64,000 nt of DNA from Glutamicibacter sp. PS (GTDB taxonomy: Bacteria; Actinomycetota; Actinomycetes; Actinomycetales; Micrococcaceae), in NCBI GenBank assembly GCA_031317595.1, contig JANCMB010000001.1, positions 1,544,971-1,608,970 of the forward strand, written 5' to 3'. Within the stretch, counting starts at the first letter, position 1, and each line of letters starts with the position of its first letter. Positions 8,218 to 21,812 of the stretch are shown here, in pieces. The notes below the pieces were generated by a model that had not been told where the DNA came from, did not search any database, and saw nothing but the letters and a program-made list of their open reading frames with translations. Position numbers and translations under genes: made by a program.

Positions 8218-9537
8218 CTAGCCGGCCAGTTCAACCACGGCCATGTTCTTCTTACCACGCCGAACCAGTGCATACCGACCGTGCAAGAAATCGTCGGCCG
8301 ACAGTTCGCTGTCAATGCCCTCGACCTTCTGGTTATTGACGTAGGCGCCGCCTTCGGACACGGTTCGCCGTGCCTCGGACTGCGACTTACTCAAACCCGA
8401 AGTCGTGAGCACCGAAAGAATGTTCAGGCTTTCGGCTTCTACGGTGGCCCGTGGCAATTCAGCAATTACCGACTGCAAGGTTGCCAGATCAATGCTTTGC
8501 AATTCGCCGTTGCCAAAAACAGCTGCCGAAGCATCAATAACCTTCTGCGTTGCTTCCTCGCCATGTACCAGCGAAGTAACAGCCCACGCCAGTTCGCGCT
8601 GCGCCTTGCGCTGGTGCGGACGCTCGGCAACCTCGAGGGCCAGGGCCTCGATCTGTTCGCGCGTCATGAAGGTAAAGACCTTCAGACGATCGATCACGTC
8701 GGCATCTGCGGTGTTCAACCAGAACTGGTAGAAGGTGTAAGGGCTGCACATCTCAGCGTCCAGCCAGATCGCGTTACCTTCGGACTTACCAAACTTGGTT
8801 CCATCCGAGTTGGTAATCAGCGGAGTGCCGTAGGCGTGAACGTGCTTGGCGTCCACCTTGCGAATCAGCTCGGTGCCGCTAGTGAGGTTGCCCCACTGAT
8901 CCGAACCGCCGGTCTGCAAGGTGCAGTCGTAGAGTCGGTTTAGCTGCAAGTAGTCGTAGCCCTGCAGCACCTGGTAGCTGAACTCGGTGTAGCTAATTCC
9001 CTCCTCGGAGTTCAGGCGCGCGGCGACGATCTCTTTCTTGATCATGGTGCCAACACGGAAGTACTTTCCGATATCGCGCAGGAAGTCCAGGGCGCTTACG
9101 TTTGCGGTCCAGTCGAGGTTATTGACCAGACGTACGGCGTTATCCCCCTCGGCCGACAGGAAGCGCGAGACCTGATCCTGAAGCTTCGCCACCCATTCGG
9201 CGACGGTCTCCTTGGTATTCAGGGTACGCTCGGCCGTCTGCCGCGGGTCGCCGATCAGACCGGTTGAACCGCCGACGAGGGCCAATGGCTTGTGACCGGC
9301 CAGCTGCAGTCGGCGCATGTTCAAAAGCTGTACGAGGTTGCCTAGATGCAACGACGGCGCAGTGGGGTCAAAGCCGCAATAGTAAGTGATCGAATCCTCG
9401 GCAAGGGTTTTCTCCAGCGCGGTTTCATCCGTGGAAACGTGGACCAGTCCACGCCACTTCAATTCCTGCCAGATATTCTCGAACGACGGATCATTACTTT
9501 GTCCCGAAAGAACGGGATTCTGCTTCAGCTCAGACAC
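8218..9537 (-). CDS. tyrS: Tyrosyl-tRNA synthetase
   Basis: 439 residues, class I aminoacyl-tRNA synthetase that charges tRNA-Tyr. The HIGH-type motif is in FDPTAPSLHLGNLVQLLNM and the KMSKS-type motif in DGTKFGKSEGNAIW. The QVLQGYDYLQLNRLY block is the usual TyrRS helix. The C-terminus has an S4-like RNA-binding domain (EARRTVSEGGAYVNNQKV). It is a single gene with its own strong terminator downstream. In the related Mycobacterium order it lies beside the TPR/HAD/tlyA string, as here. Confidence 0.96.
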   Translation of the reverse strand: MSELKQNPVLSGQSNDPSFENIWQELKWRGLVHVSTDETALEKTLAEDSITYYCGFDPTAPSLHLGNLVQLLNMRRLQLAGHKPLALVGGSTGLIGDPRQTAERTLNTKETVAEWVAKLQDQVSRFLSAEGDNAVRLVNNLDWTANVSALDFLRDIGKYFRVGTMIKKEIVAARLNSEEGISYTEFSYQVLQGYDYLQLNRLYDCTLQTGGSDQWGNLTSGTELIRKVDAKHVHAYGTPLITNSDGTKFGKSEGNAIWLDAEMCSPYTFYQFWLNTADADVIDRLKVFTFMTREQIEALALEVAERPHQRKAQRELAWAVTSLVHGEEATQKVIDASAAVFGNGELQSIDLATLQSVIAELPRATVEAESLNILSVLTTSGLSKSQSEARRTVSEGGAYVNNQKVEGIDSELSADDFLHGRYALVRRGKKNMAVVELAG

Positions 9538-9550
9538 TCTTCAAGAGTAG

Positions 9551-9603
9551 CAAAATCCCACCGCCGCCAATGCCACCACTAGGCAGCATGACGACGGTGG
9601 GAT
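9551..9603 (-). terminator. Probable terminator after the HelD-like gene
   Basis: On the minus strand the arms ATCCCACCG and CGGTGGGAT (plus-strand 9595-9603 and 9555-9563) are separated by about 31 bases and followed by TTTTG. The loop is long, so efficiency is uncertain. Confidence 0.5.
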
Positions 9604-9622
9604 AACAAGCTCCGGCAGGAGA

Positions 9623-11914
9623 CTAACTACGCACCGGCTGTAGCCCGGCAGGCAATGGTTGCGAGTGCAGCACGTGCAGCCGGGTGGTGGCTCGAGTCAT
9701 CGCCACATACAGATCACCGACGGTTCCATCCACCTCGGCTACCAGTTCGGACGGTTCGACCACGAGCACGCCATCGAATTCCAAGCCCTTGGATTCACGG
9801 GCCGAAATCACCACGAGATCTTGGGTAAGCCCACCAGAACCGGTGCCTACGCGTGAGCCATACTCCTGGGCGATCCGTTGACGGAATTCGGCCAAACGAT
9901 GAGCCGGGACAATCACCGCCTGCAACCCGCCCGCCGTGTGCTCAAGTTCGCCGGGCAGGGCACCTAGGACCGCATCAGCAAGAGTCTTGGTCGGTGCGAT
10001 CTCATCTTCGTTGGCCACGCTGGTGAACACCGGACTGAAGTCGCCTTCACGCACGGAACGGGTTTTGGTGATTTGCAGGCCTGCGGCACGCGCCATCGAC
10101 TCCGCGGCCCGCGCGATCTGCGCCGGTGTGCGGTAGTTGACCGTAAGCTCTTCGAGGTGGAACCGGTCCTGAAGGAATGGCTCCAGAGCCTGCGCCCACG
10201 ATTGCGCACCAGAGGCGGCCGAAGTCTGCGCAATATCCCCAACAATGGTCAGCGATTTCATGGGGCAACGACGCATCAGTAGATGCCACTGCATCGGCGA
10301 GAGCTCCTGCGCTTCGTCCACAACAATATGGCCGTAGGCCCACGTCCGGTCCGAAAGCGCACGGTCGGCGGCCGAAAGGTGTGCCGCCGTCTCCTGATTA
10401 ATCCCGGCGAGCATCTCGGCATCGACGATTCCATCAATACCGGCATTGGCCAGCATCGTGTCCATATTCTGCAGTGCCGCCTTGGCGTTCTCGACGTCGC
10501 GAACGTATTGCTCTTCGTCCGGCAGACTACTGGGATCGATGTAGTCGCCCAACAGCTCGGCGGCCTCGTCGAGCAGGGGCACGTCGGCTTCGGTAAAGGG
10601 TTCACCGACCGGGCGGAACAGCGCGTCGCGTTCGGCTTCGGTCAAATGCGGAGCGGCGGCGGCCAACAGATGTGGTTGTGCCCACAGCTCGGAGACCAGT
10701 CGTTGCGGGCTCAGCGGCATCCAGCAGAGGTTCAGCGCCACCCGCACATCGGCGGACTCGCGCACCTCCTGTGGCAGGTAGGAACGGTCGGCGGTGTTGC
10801 CGTTGCCCGAGGACTCCTCGAGTTTCGTTTGCAGTTGCTCGACCAGCTCCCCCACCAGGGTTTTCACGAAGATCTCACGGGCCTGGTTATGTGGCTTGCG
10901 GCTATGCCGTGCCCGCTCGCGGGCGTGCCGCACCATCCGCGGGGTGAGGGTCAACAGCGTGCCTTCGACGTTGAGCAGTCGATCTTCGTGCAGTAGACGC
11001 TGTCGATTGCGCACCGCGGCGGCGATCACCTTACGCATCTCGAGGCGGCCCTTGATGCGGGCGACGTTCCGGTCGGTTTCCGGGATCGCCTGGACGCCGG
11101 GGAACAGATCCGCGAGCGAGGACATTACCACGCCGGTTTCACCCAGCGAGGGCAGCACGCGTTCGATGTAGCGCATAAACGAATGCGAGGGGCCGACGAT
11201 GAGCACGCCGGCATTGCGCAGACGCTCGCGGTATTCATAGAGCAGATAGGCCGCACGGTGCAGCGCCACGGCGGTTTTTCCGGTACCCGGCCCGCCTTGA
11301 ACGACGACCGCCCCGGCCAGCTCACGGCGGATGATGGCATCCTGTTCGGCCTGAATCGTGCCGACAATATCTCCCATGCGACCGGTGCGCTTCTCGCGCA
11401 GCGCCGAGAGCAAGGCACCCTCGCCGTGGAAGGTGTGCCCTTCATCCAGCCAGGTGGCGTCCAGAACGTCATCTTCGATCCCGGCCACGGCGCGCGATTT
11501 CAAGATGAGGTGACGGCGCCGGCGTACGCCACGCGGGTTGAGCGCGGTGGCCTGATAAAACGGGGCTGCTTCGGCGGCACGCCAGTCGACCAGCAACCGG
11601 TTCAGCTCCTCATCGGTCAGGCCGATACGACCGATATACCGTGGAGTGCCACCGTTCTGCGCGGCCTTTGCGTCGAGGTCCAAGCGACCGAAAACCAAAC
11701 GATCTTCCACGGCGTCGAGCTGGGCAATGCGATCCTCGTAGAGCGTGGCAAAGGAGTCACGCTCTGATTGGTTCTGGAAGCTACCAACGGCGCCGGTGGC
11801 GCGTGTGCGTTCGAGCTGTTCAACCTTCTCGGCACGCAACTCATCTAACCGCGCGTATAACCTGCCGACATATTCCGATTCGGACCGCAAATCCTTCTCG
11901 ATCGACCCCGCCAT
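9623..11914 (-). CDS. HelD-family UvrD-like helicase/ATPase (RNA polymerase recycling type)
   Basis: 763 residues. The N-terminal ~110 residues are helical and charged, as in HelD proteins that insert into RNA polymerase. Walker A is GGPGTGKT at residues 207-214, followed by AVALHRAAYLLYEYRERL, typical of HelD. Motif II/III appears as VVDEAQELSPMQW and IVGDIAQT, and C-terminal motifs as ESKGLEFDGVLVV and LYVAMTRATTRLHV. HelD factors remove stalled RNA polymerase; the actinobacterial relative HelR gives rifampicin tolerance. I saw no rifampicin-associated element upstream. Whether this is HelR or ordinary HelD cannot be decided here. Confidence 0.85.
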   Translation of the reverse strand: MAGSIEKDLRSESEYVGRLYARLDELRAEKVEQLERTRATGAVGSFQNQSERDSFATLYEDRIAQLDAVEDRLVFGRLDLDAKAAQNGGTPRYIGRIGLTDEELNRLLVDWRAAEAAPFYQATALNPRGVRRRRHLILKSRAVAGIEDDVLDATWLDEGHTFHGEGALLSALREKRTGRMGDIVGTIQAEQDAIIRRELAGAVVVQGGPGTGKTAVALHRAAYLLYEYRERLRNAGVLIVGPSHSFMRYIERVLPSLGETGVVMSSLADLFPGVQAIPETDRNVARIKGRLEMRKVIAAAVRNRQRLLHEDRLLNVEGTLLTLTPRMVRHARERARHSRKPHNQAREIFVKTLVGELVEQLQTKLEESSGNGNTADRSYLPQEVRESADVRVALNLCWMPLSPQRLVSELWAQPHLLAAAAPHLTEAERDALFRPVGEPFTEADVPLLDEAAELLGDYIDPSSLPDEEQYVRDVENAKAALQNMDTMLANAGIDGIVDAEMLAGINQETAAHLSAADRALSDRTWAYGHIVVDEAQELSPMQWHLLMRRCPMKSLTIVGDIAQTSAASGAQSWAQALEPFLQDRFHLEELTVNYRTPAQIARAAESMARAAGLQITKTRSVREGDFSPVFTSVANEDEIAPTKTLADAVLGALPGELEHTAGGLQAVIVPAHRLAEFRQRIAQEYGSRVGTGSGGLTQDLVVISARESKGLEFDGVLVVEPSELVAEVDGTVGDLYVAMTRATTRLHVLHSQPLPAGLQPVRS

Positions 11915-12015
11915 CTAGGCTCCCTCCCGCACTGACCTGCCGTTAATTCCGGACAGATCATCCTACGCCCTCTGCGGTACCGGTGGGTAATCGCCCCTAG
12001 CGAACGACGTACTCA

Positions 12016-12558
12016 CTAGACCTTTTGCAGGGACACCAACTTTGTTTCCGGCAGTTGCGCCCGTCCGTTGAGCTCTTCCAGCTCGAGGACCACGCCAATG
12101 CCGGCCACCTGCGCGCCGGCCAGTTCCAGCAGGCGCAGCGCCGAGCCAACCGTGCCACCGGTGGCCAAGACATCATCGAGCACCAGCACCCGGGTGCCCG
12201 GTTCGAACTCATCACGATGGATCTCCAGAGACCCGGAGCCATATTCCAGGCTGTAGTCGTCGCGGAAGGTTTCGCGCGGCAACTTACCGGCCTTGCGGAT
12301 GGTGAGCATTCCGGTGTCTGATGCGTAGGCCGCCGCGGCGGCCAAGACAAAGCCCCGAGCTTCGAGCCCGGCCACTAGGTCAAAGGTGCCGGCGAAGGGG
12401 GCGATTAGTTCGTCGACGATCCGCCGTAGCCCGGTTGGGTCGGCAAAAACCGGCGTCAGGTCCTTAAAGGAGATGCCCGGCGACGGGTAGTCCGGCACAA
12501 CTGCACAGAGACGATCTAACAGGTCGATGATGCTTTCATTCTCAGCCACGAGGCTCAA
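12016..12558 (-). CDS. apt: Adenine phosphoribosyltransferase
   Basis: 180 residues; makes AMP from adenine and PRPP in purine salvage. The PRPP-binding motif is VLVLDDVLATGGTVGSALRL, and the conserved APRT block is VAGLEARGFVLAAAAAYA. Length is normal. It stands alone on the minus strand between the helicase gene and the mycothiol-type enzyme gene. Confidence 0.93.
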   Translation of the reverse strand: MSLVAENESIIDLLDRLCAVVPDYPSPGISFKDLTPVFADPTGLRRIVDELIAPFAGTFDLVAGLEARGFVLAAAAAYASDTGMLTIRKAGKLPRETFRDDYSLEYGSGSLEIHRDEFEPGTRVLVLDDVLATGGTVGSALRLLELAGAQVAGIGVVLELEELNGRAQLPETKLVSLQKV

Positions 12559-12601
12559 GTCTACCGTTTACTACGGCCGTAACCTACGCGTGGACCTGCT
12601 C

Positions 12602-13342
12602 CTAGCGATCCATCAGTACCGTGGACGGCCACGGGTCGAGGTTCGGGAAGTCTGCAGAGTCTGCCTCGGCGGTGGCCTGCACCACCCCGGTGCTGGGGCG
12701 ACCGGCCAGCCACGCGGCCAAATCGTAGTCGGTGCCGGTCAGCACCCACGAGCGATCGCCGCCACCGAGTACGATGGGCTGCTTTCCGTGAGGCTGCAAC
12801 ACGACCCGATCACCGGGAGCAACTCGAGCCTTCAGGGCCCGCAACAGGTGATCGGTGAAGGCTTGCGGCCAGCTCGCGGCCGGGCGTACCGACGCATCGA
12901 GATCGGTCGCGTGAATCAGCATTTCGCGCCATACCGCATAGACCATGTCGGCCACGGTGGCTCCTGGCCGGTAGCCCACGGGCTGCTCCCATCGCTCCTC
13001 GAGGCCGGGCAGGCTCTCCCGGAGGGTGCCAAGGGATTCAATGGTCAACTCGGCAAGTTTTTCCGGACGCATCAGTGCCGTCATGTTGATCGCCTCAACG
13101 CGACCGGCCATGCCGCCGTCGTACATTTCCGGCGGGTTCTCGCTACCGGCGTGCTCGAATTGACGCACGGCGGCCCGTGCCAGGGAATGCAGGTGGGCCA
13201 CCAGTTGGGCGGTGCTCCATCCGGGCAGCGAACTGGGCTGCGGATAGCGGGAAAGGTCGGTGGCGCGCAGTTGTGAAACCAGCTCGTCGATCGAGGTTTC
13301 GACCAAGGCCAGTAGCTCACTTGGCGGCAGTAGACGTGTCAT
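12602..13342 (-). CDS. Maleylpyruvate isomerase family / mycothiol-dependent DinB-like enzyme
   Basis: 246 residues. The N-terminal ~150 residues form a DinB-like four-helix domain, with the family pattern SLPGWSTAQLVAHLHSLARA; the His-rich helix is where the metal ligand lies. The C-terminus fits the MDMPI C-terminal domain (GDRVVLQPHGKQPIVLGGG, DYDLAAWLAGR). Members use mycothiol, the actinobacterial thiol, as cofactor. The exact substrate is unknown. It is a single gene between argH and apt. Confidence 0.75.
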   Translation of the reverse strand: MTRLLPPSELLALVETSIDELVSQLRATDLSRYPQPSSLPGWSTAQLVAHLHSLARAAVRQFEHAGSENPPEMYDGGMAGRVEAINMTALMRPEKLAELTIESLGTLRESLPGLEERWEQPVGYRPGATVADMVYAVWREMLIHATDLDASVRPAASWPQAFTDHLLRALKARVAPGDRVVLQPHGKQPIVLGGGDRSWVLTGTDYDLAAWLAGRPSTGVVQATAEADSADFPNLDPWPSTVLMDR

Positions 13343-13419
13343 GTCTCATACTCTAATACCGCAGGTGGGCCATTGCTGCACCGCGCCACGGGTTGCCGTG
13401 GCGCGGTGCGCGCGCCGGT

Positions 13420-14966
<1,547 letters not shown>

Positions 14967-15048
14967 ATGAAGCTCTTCCCCCACGTCGCACGTAGTCGTA
15001 AGGTAAAGGGCAACAGTAGAAAGCGGATGCTTCATTGGAGGTTCACCC

Positions 15049-15606
15049 ATGGAAATCCAGTTATACCGTGGCGATATCACCACGCTGCACGTCGACGCAA
15101 TTGTCAACGCAGCCAACCCCTCACTGCTTGGTGGAGGTGGTGTAGATGGCGCCATTCACGCCGCAGCGGGACCCGAGCTCTTGGCCGCCTGTCGCGAACT
15201 ACGAGCCGGGAACTATCCCGACGGAATCTCCTCCGGCATTGCCGTGGCCACCAAGGCCGGGAATCTGCATGCGAAGTGGGTTGTGCACACCGCGGCACCC
15301 AACCTGAGCCTGCCCGGTGCGAAGCCGAACCCGAAGATTCTGGCCGATTGCTTCAGCAATTCGCTCTATGTTGCCGCGCGCCATGACGCACATTCGATCG
15401 CGTTCCCCGCCATCGGCGCGGGCGCCTTCGGATGGGATCCGCAGCAGGTGGCCGAAATCGCCACCGAAGCCATTGGGGGCTGGGTGCAGACTAACCTGCA
15501 CATCTCGCCGATTCACAAAATCATCATGGTTTCGCACACCGATCAGGTGCAGCAGGCCTTTGAGCAGGCATTCGGGCTCCCCTCGACGCAGGAGGTTGCC
15601 GCATAG
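15049..15606 (+). CDS. Macrodomain protein, probable O-acetyl-ADP-ribose deacetylase
   Basis: 185 residues. The N-terminal macrodomain signature is AIVNAANPSLLGGGGVDGAI at about residues 17-36, and the phosphate-binding loop is FPAIGAGAFGWDPQQVAEIA. Such proteins bind or hydrolyse ADP-ribose derivatives. An ATTGGAGG ribosome site precedes the ATG. It is the only plus-strand gene inside the arg region and its promoter region is shared with argH, so co-control by ArgR is possible. The biological link to arginine is unknown. Confidence 0.88.
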   Translation: MEIQLYRGDITTLHVDAIVNAANPSLLGGGGVDGAIHAAAGPELLAACRELRAGNYPDGISSGIAVATKAGNLHAKWVVHTAAPNLSLPGAKPNPKILADCFSNSLYVAARHDAHSIAFPAIGAGAFGWDPQQVAEIATEAIGGWVQTNLHISPIHKIIMVSHTDQVQQAFEQAFGLPSTQEVAA

Positions 15607-15623
15607 GAGGCGATAGACGACAG

Positions 15624-15655
15624 CGGCGGGCCGATGCTCAAGCATCGGCCCGCCG
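15624..15655. terminator. Bidirectional hairpin between the macrodomain gene and argR
   Basis: A perfect 15-bp GC-rich stem, cggcgggccgatgct (15624-15638) and its complement (15641-15655), with a 2-base loop, lies between two convergent genes. There is little T run on either side, so the terminator call is less certain. Confidence 0.6.
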
Positions 15656-15735
15656 TACTGTTACGACTCCCCCGAACTCACGAGGCGGCGAACGGACGAT
15701 ACCCGTTCGGTGCCCCGGTGCCGCCGGAACTCTGG

Positions 15736-16239
15736 TTAGCTACTTTCGGCCAACCGCAGGAAACGGGAGGCCACCTCGGCGCCACCGGCCGGGTCGCGGG
15801 TGATCACCATGACGGTGTCGTCGCCGGCGATACAGCCCAGCACCGAGGGCAACTGAGAGTGGTCGATGGACAACGCCAGCAGGTTGGCCGCCCCGGGCGG
15901 AGTCCGCAACACCACAATATTGGCCGAGGCTTCGGCGGTGACCAGATGATCTTGGCAGATCTTCGCCAGTCGCGCGTCGAGCACCTCTTGGGTCAGCACG
16001 GTTTGCGGGCTGCGGTCCCCACCCTCGGAGCGAATCGCGTAGATCAGTTGCCCGGTGGTATCACGGACCCGCACCGCCCCGATCTCCACCAGATCCCGGG
16101 AGAGCGTAGCCTGGGTGACCTCGAGGCCATCATCCTTGAGGAGCGCGAGCAACTCCGCCTGAGACCGCACCGAATGCGCGGCAAGGAAATTACGGATGCG
16201 CGCCTGACGGGCGGTTTTGGTGCTGGGCTGGCCGACCAT
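15736..16239 (-). CDS. argR: Arginine repressor
   Basis: 167 residues. The N-terminal winged helix has AARQARIRNFLAAHSVRSQ and TQATLSRDLVEIGAVR. The C-terminal hexamerisation and arginine-binding domain has GAANLLALSIDHSQL and GDDTVMVITRD. It binds ARG boxes when arginine is present. It is the last gene of argCJBDFR, directly abutting argF (stop and start adjacent). Its likely targets in the window are the sites before argC and argH. Confidence 0.95.
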   Translation of the reverse strand: MVGQPSTKTARQARIRNFLAAHSVRSQAELLALLKDDGLEVTQATLSRDLVEIGAVRVRDTTGQLIYAIRSEGGDRSPQTVLTQEVLDARLAKICQDHLVTAEASANIVVLRTPPGAANLLALSIDHSQLPSVLGCIAGDDTVMVITRDPAGGAEVASRFLRLAESS

Positions 16240-17214
16240 TTAGTCCCCGCTTTCTCGGGGAGCACCGGCCGGACCGGCGCTCAATCCCGAGGCCGCCATC
16301 AGCCAGGCCATCAGGGCCTTCTGCGCGTGCACACGGTTTTCCGCCTCGTCGAACACGACCGACTGTGGCCCATCGATCACCTCGGCGGTGATCTCATAGT
16401 CTCGGTAGGCCGGCAGGCAATGCAATACGATGGCGTCGGACTTGGCGGCCGCCATGGCCTGCGCGTTGATCTGGTAGTCGGTGAAGAGCTTGAGCCGCTC
16501 GGCTTTTTCCTCCTCCTGTCCCATCGACACCCAGGTGTCGGTGGCCACCACGTCGGCGTCGGCCAGCGCCTCGGCGGGGTTGGAGGTGATGGTGATCTTC
16601 GCGCCGGTCTCATTGGCGCGCAGCTGGGCGGCGGCGATGATGCGTTGCTCGGGGTGGTAGCCCTCCGGTCCGGCGATGGCCACGTGCATTCCTGCGTTGA
16701 CCGCGGCCAGCAGGTAGGAGTTGGCCATATTGTTCGCCGCATCTCCCAGGTAGGCCAGCTTCAGCCCCTGCAGCTCGCCCTTGTGTTCACGGATGGTGAG
16801 CAGGTCGGCCAGTAGCTGGCAGGGATGATAGTCATCGGAGAGGGCATTGATCACCGGCACCTTTGAATGCTGTGCCATTTCTTCCAAGCCCGACTGGGCG
16901 TAGGTGCGCCACACGATGGTGGAAACCATGCGCTCGAGCACGCGGGCGGAGTCGGCGATGGACTCCTTGTGTCCGAGCTGGGATTCGGCGGAGTTCACGA
17001 TCAGCGGGGTGCCGCCCAGTTCGGCGATGCCGGCGTGGAAGGATACCCGGGTGCGGGTTGAGGTTTTATCGAAGAACACCGCAACCGTTTGCGGCCCCGC
17101 GTAGGGACGGTAGCCGAAGCGGTCGGCCTTCATGGCAAGGGCCAGGTCTAGCACCTCGCGCTGTTCGCCGGGACTCAGGTCGAGGTCGGTCAAAAAGTGA
17201 CGGGTGGTGGCCAT
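16240..17214 (-). CDS. argF: Ornithine carbamoyltransferase
   Basis: 324 residues; converts ornithine and carbamoyl phosphate to citrulline. The carbamoyl-phosphate motif is FFDKTSTRTRVSF and the ornithine-loop motif is VLHCLPAYR; a DTWVSMGQEEE block follows the family. It abuts argD upstream and argR downstream with no gap, so translation is probably coupled. Confidence 0.96.
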   Translation of the reverse strand: MATTRHFLTDLDLSPGEQREVLDLALAMKADRFGYRPYAGPQTVAVFFDKTSTRTRVSFHAGIAELGGTPLIVNSAESQLGHKESIADSARVLERMVSTIVWRTYAQSGLEEMAQHSKVPVINALSDDYHPCQLLADLLTIREHKGELQGLKLAYLGDAANNMANSYLLAAVNAGMHVAIAGPEGYHPEQRIIAAAQLRANETGAKITITSNPAEALADADVVATDTWVSMGQEEEKAERLKLFTDYQINAQAMAAAKSDAIVLHCLPAYRDYEITAEVIDGPQSVVFDEAENRVHAQKALMAWLMAASGLSAGPAGAPRESGD

Positions 17215-18471
17215 TTAATGCTCCTTGCGGTGTGCCATCGCCTGGCCGATGAGGCCGGGTAGGGCGTCGATAAATGTACTCAGTTGCTCGCGGGTGATGA
17301 TCAACGGCGGTGCCAAACGCAGTGTGCGGGGGCCGGTGGTATTGATGATGAAGCCGGCCTCGAGCGCGGCCTTGACCACCTCGGAGGCGTAGTCGCCGAC
17401 CAGGTCGAAGCCGATGAGCAGACCGCGGCCGCGCACCTCGGTGATCCCCGATAGTTCGGCCAACTGCTCGCGCAGCCAGCTACCGGTGGTCGCGGCGTGC
17501 TCGAGTAAGTTCTCCTTTTCCAGCACGTGCAAGGTGGCCAGGCCGGCGGCCGTGGCCACCGGGTTCCCACCGAAGGTGGTGCCGTGATCCCCCGGCTTCA
17601 GCAGGTCCGAAACCTCGTGGCCCAGGGTGATCAATGCACCAATGGGGAAGCCTGCGCCCAGTCCCTTGGCCAAGGTGATGGCGTCGGGTAGCACCGGAGC
17701 GCTAGCCAGGTAGCTTCCGGTGCGCCCCATGCCCGTTTGCACCTCGTCGAAAATCAGTAGTGCTCCGGCTTCGTGGGTGATGGCACGGGCCGCACGCAGG
17801 TACTCCGTGCTCAGCTCATGTACCCCGGCCTCGCCCTGAATCGGTTCGATAAAGACCGCCTGGGTGTGCTCATCGACGGCCTCACGTAGGGCCTCGACAT
17901 CTCCGGCCGGCACCCACTGCACCTCGCCGGGCAACGGTTCGAAGGGCTCGCGGTAGGCCTTCTTCCAGGTCAGCGACAGGGCACCGAGGGACCGGCCGTG
18001 GAAGGCGTTCTCTAGGGCGATCACCTTGGTGCGCGGGCGTTCGGCACTACCGGTGTTGCGCCGGGCGAGCTTCAGCGCCGCCTCATTGGCCTCGGTGCCG
18101 GAGTTGGTGAAGAACACCTTTGAACCGCCCGGGGCGCTTGCGATCTTCAGCAGCGACTCGGCCAGAGCGATCTGCCCGGGCGAGGTGAAGAAGTTCGACA
18201 CATGCCCCAGGGTGGCTAGCTGCGAGGAGATCACGCTGGTATGCAGCGGGTGGCCGTGTCCCAGGGTGTTGACGGCGATACCGCCGAGCAGATCCAGGTA
18301 CTGCTTGCCATCCGCGTCCCACACGTGGGCGCCGGAACCGCGCACGAGCACCCGCTGCGGGGTACCGAACACTCCCAGCAGGCTACCGGTGTAGCGTTCG
18401 GTCAGCGCGGTGGACGGCAGTGCCCCGAGCGCGGCGAGCGCATCGGAGGGCTGTGGTGCTGGCTGGTTCAT
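17215..18471 (-). CDS. argD: Acetylornithine aminotransferase
   Basis: 418 residues, class III PLP aminotransferase. The PLP-lysine context is [16 protein letters not shown], preceded by [32 protein letters not shown] is the phosphate-binding loop. It makes N-acetylornithine from the semialdehyde; many homologues also serve lysine synthesis. The start overlaps the argB stop by four bases. Confidence 0.95.
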   Translation of the reverse strand: MNQPAPQPSDALAALGALPSTALTERYTGSLLGVFGTPQRVLVRGSGAHVWDADGKQYLDLLGGIAVNTLGHGHPLHTSVISSQLATLGHVSNFFTSPGQIALAESLLKIASAPGGSKVFFTNSGTEANEAALKLARRNTGSAERPRTKVIALENAFHGRSLGALSLTWKKAYREPFEPLPGEVQWVPAGDVEALREAVDEHTQAVFIEPIQGEAGVHELSTEYLRAARAITHEAGALLIFDEVQTGMGRTGSYLASAPVLPDAITLAKGLGAGFPIGALITLGHEVSDLLKPGDHGTTFGGNPVATAAGLATLHVLEKENLLEHAATTGSWLREQLAELSGITEVRGRGLLIGFDLVGDYASEVVKAALEAGFIINTTGPRTLRLAPPLIITREQLSTFIDALPGLIGQAMAHRKEH

Positions 18472-19391
18472 TGGTTCTCCCCCTCGGGCCGCACTTGGGT
18501 GCCCACACCGGCGGTGGTGAACACCTCGAGCAGCATCGAATGTGGTTGGCGTCCGTCGACGATGTGGGCGCGCGGCACCCCGGCATCCACGGCCTTGAGG
18601 CAGGCGCCCATCTTCGGGATCATGCCCGATTCCAGCGACGGTAGCAGCGCGCGCAGTTCCTCGTTGCTCAGCGAAGTGATCAGCGAGGACTTATCCGGCC
18701 ACGCGGCGTAGAGACCCTCGACGTCGGTAAGGATGACGAGTTTGGAGGCGCCCAGGGCCACGGCCAGTTCGGCCGCGGCGGTGTCGGCGTTGACGTTCAG
18801 CACCGCGCCGGTGGGTTCGCCGCGTTCGTCGAACTCAGGGGCGACGGTGGAGATCACCGGGATCATTCCGGCCGCCACGAGCGAATCGACCTGATCGGTG
18901 CGTACCCGCGTGACCTCGCCGACCAGCCCCAGATCCACCGGCAATCCGTCGACGATGGTTCCGGTGCGGACGGCCTGCAACGTGGCCCCGTCCTCCCCGG
19001 AGAGGCCCACCGCGTAGGGACCGTGCGAGTTGATCAGCCCGATCAGGTCGCGCTGCACCTGACCGGTGAGCACCATGCGCACCACATCCATGGCCTCGGG
19101 GGTGGTTACCCGCAGGCCGCCGCGGAACTCGGATTCGATGCCCAGGGTCTGCAGCATCTTATTGATCTGCGGTCCGCCGCCGTGCACGACGACCGGCTTA
19201 ATTCCGGCGTGGCGCAGGAAGACGATGTCTTCGGCGAAGGCGCGACGCAGCTCGTCGTTCACCATGGCATTGCCGCCGTATTTGATGACCATGGTGGTTC
19301 CGGTGAAGCGTTGGATCCAGGGCAGCGCCTCGATTAGTGCCTCGGCCTTGCGCTGGGCCAATGCGGTATCGGTGGGGTTTCTCTCGCTCAT
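18468..19391 (-). CDS. argB: Acetylglutamate kinase
   Basis: 307 residues from the ATG at 19391. An in-frame codon at 19445 would add 18 residues and overlap argJ by 26 bases without a ribosome site; the inner start leaves a 28-base gap and has AGGCAGAG before it. The family motifs are [28 protein letters not shown] and [12 protein letters not shown]. It phosphorylates N-acetylglutamate and is the usual feedback-controlled step; the N-terminal helix linked to arginine inhibition in hexameric enzymes is present ([12 protein letters not shown]). Confidence 0.94.
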   Translation of the reverse strand: MSERNPTDTALAQRKAEALIEALPWIQRFTGTTMVIKYGGNAMVNDELRRAFAEDIVFLRHAGIKPVVVHGGGPQINKMLQTLGIESEFRGGLRVTTPEAMDVVRMVLTGQVQRDLIGLINSHGPYAVGLSGEDGATLQAVRTGTIVDGLPVDLGLVGEVTRVRTDQVDSLVAAGMIPVISTVAPEFDERGEPTGAVLNVNADTAAAELAVALGASKLVILTDVEGLYAAWPDKSSLITSLSNEELRALLPSLESGMIPKMGACLKAVDAGVPRAHIVDGRQPHSMLLEVFTTAGVGTQVRPEGENQ

Positions 19392-19419
19392 CGTCTCTGC
19401 CTGTTCTGCTCTGGCCGAC

Positions 19420-21647
<2,228 letters not shown>

Positions 21648-21652
21648 CTACC

Positions 21653-21688
21653 GCTGCATATTCATGAAACCTAATAAATATTCACTAT
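21653..21688 (-). promoter_or_regulatory. ARG boxes (ArgR operator) upstream of argC
   Basis: On the minus strand TAGTGAATATTTATTA (21672-21687) and TCATGAATATGCAGC (21653-21667) each match the ARG-box half TGAATA. The spacing is about 20 bases, as in the paired boxes of other arginine operons. They lie 15-50 bases before the argC start. Confidence 0.75.
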
Positions 21689-21812
21689 GACACGGGGATG
21701 CCTTGCGCACCACGGATGAGGGCCCCCGAAGAGTAACGTTGTAGCGGTGACGGGCAACCAGCTTCGACTCGGAAGCCTGCCCGGCAGCCTCGAGATGGAT
21801 TCAGGAGTGAGC

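Noticed and set aside
11915-12015. Rifampicin-associated element upstream of the HelD-like gene
   Set aside because: No GGGGCTTGC-type inverted repeat could be found before the gene, so no HelR call was made.
15634-16815. 393-codon plus-strand frame across argR and argF
   Set aside because: Shadow of the arg genes; composition rich in Gly, His and Arg, no known motif.
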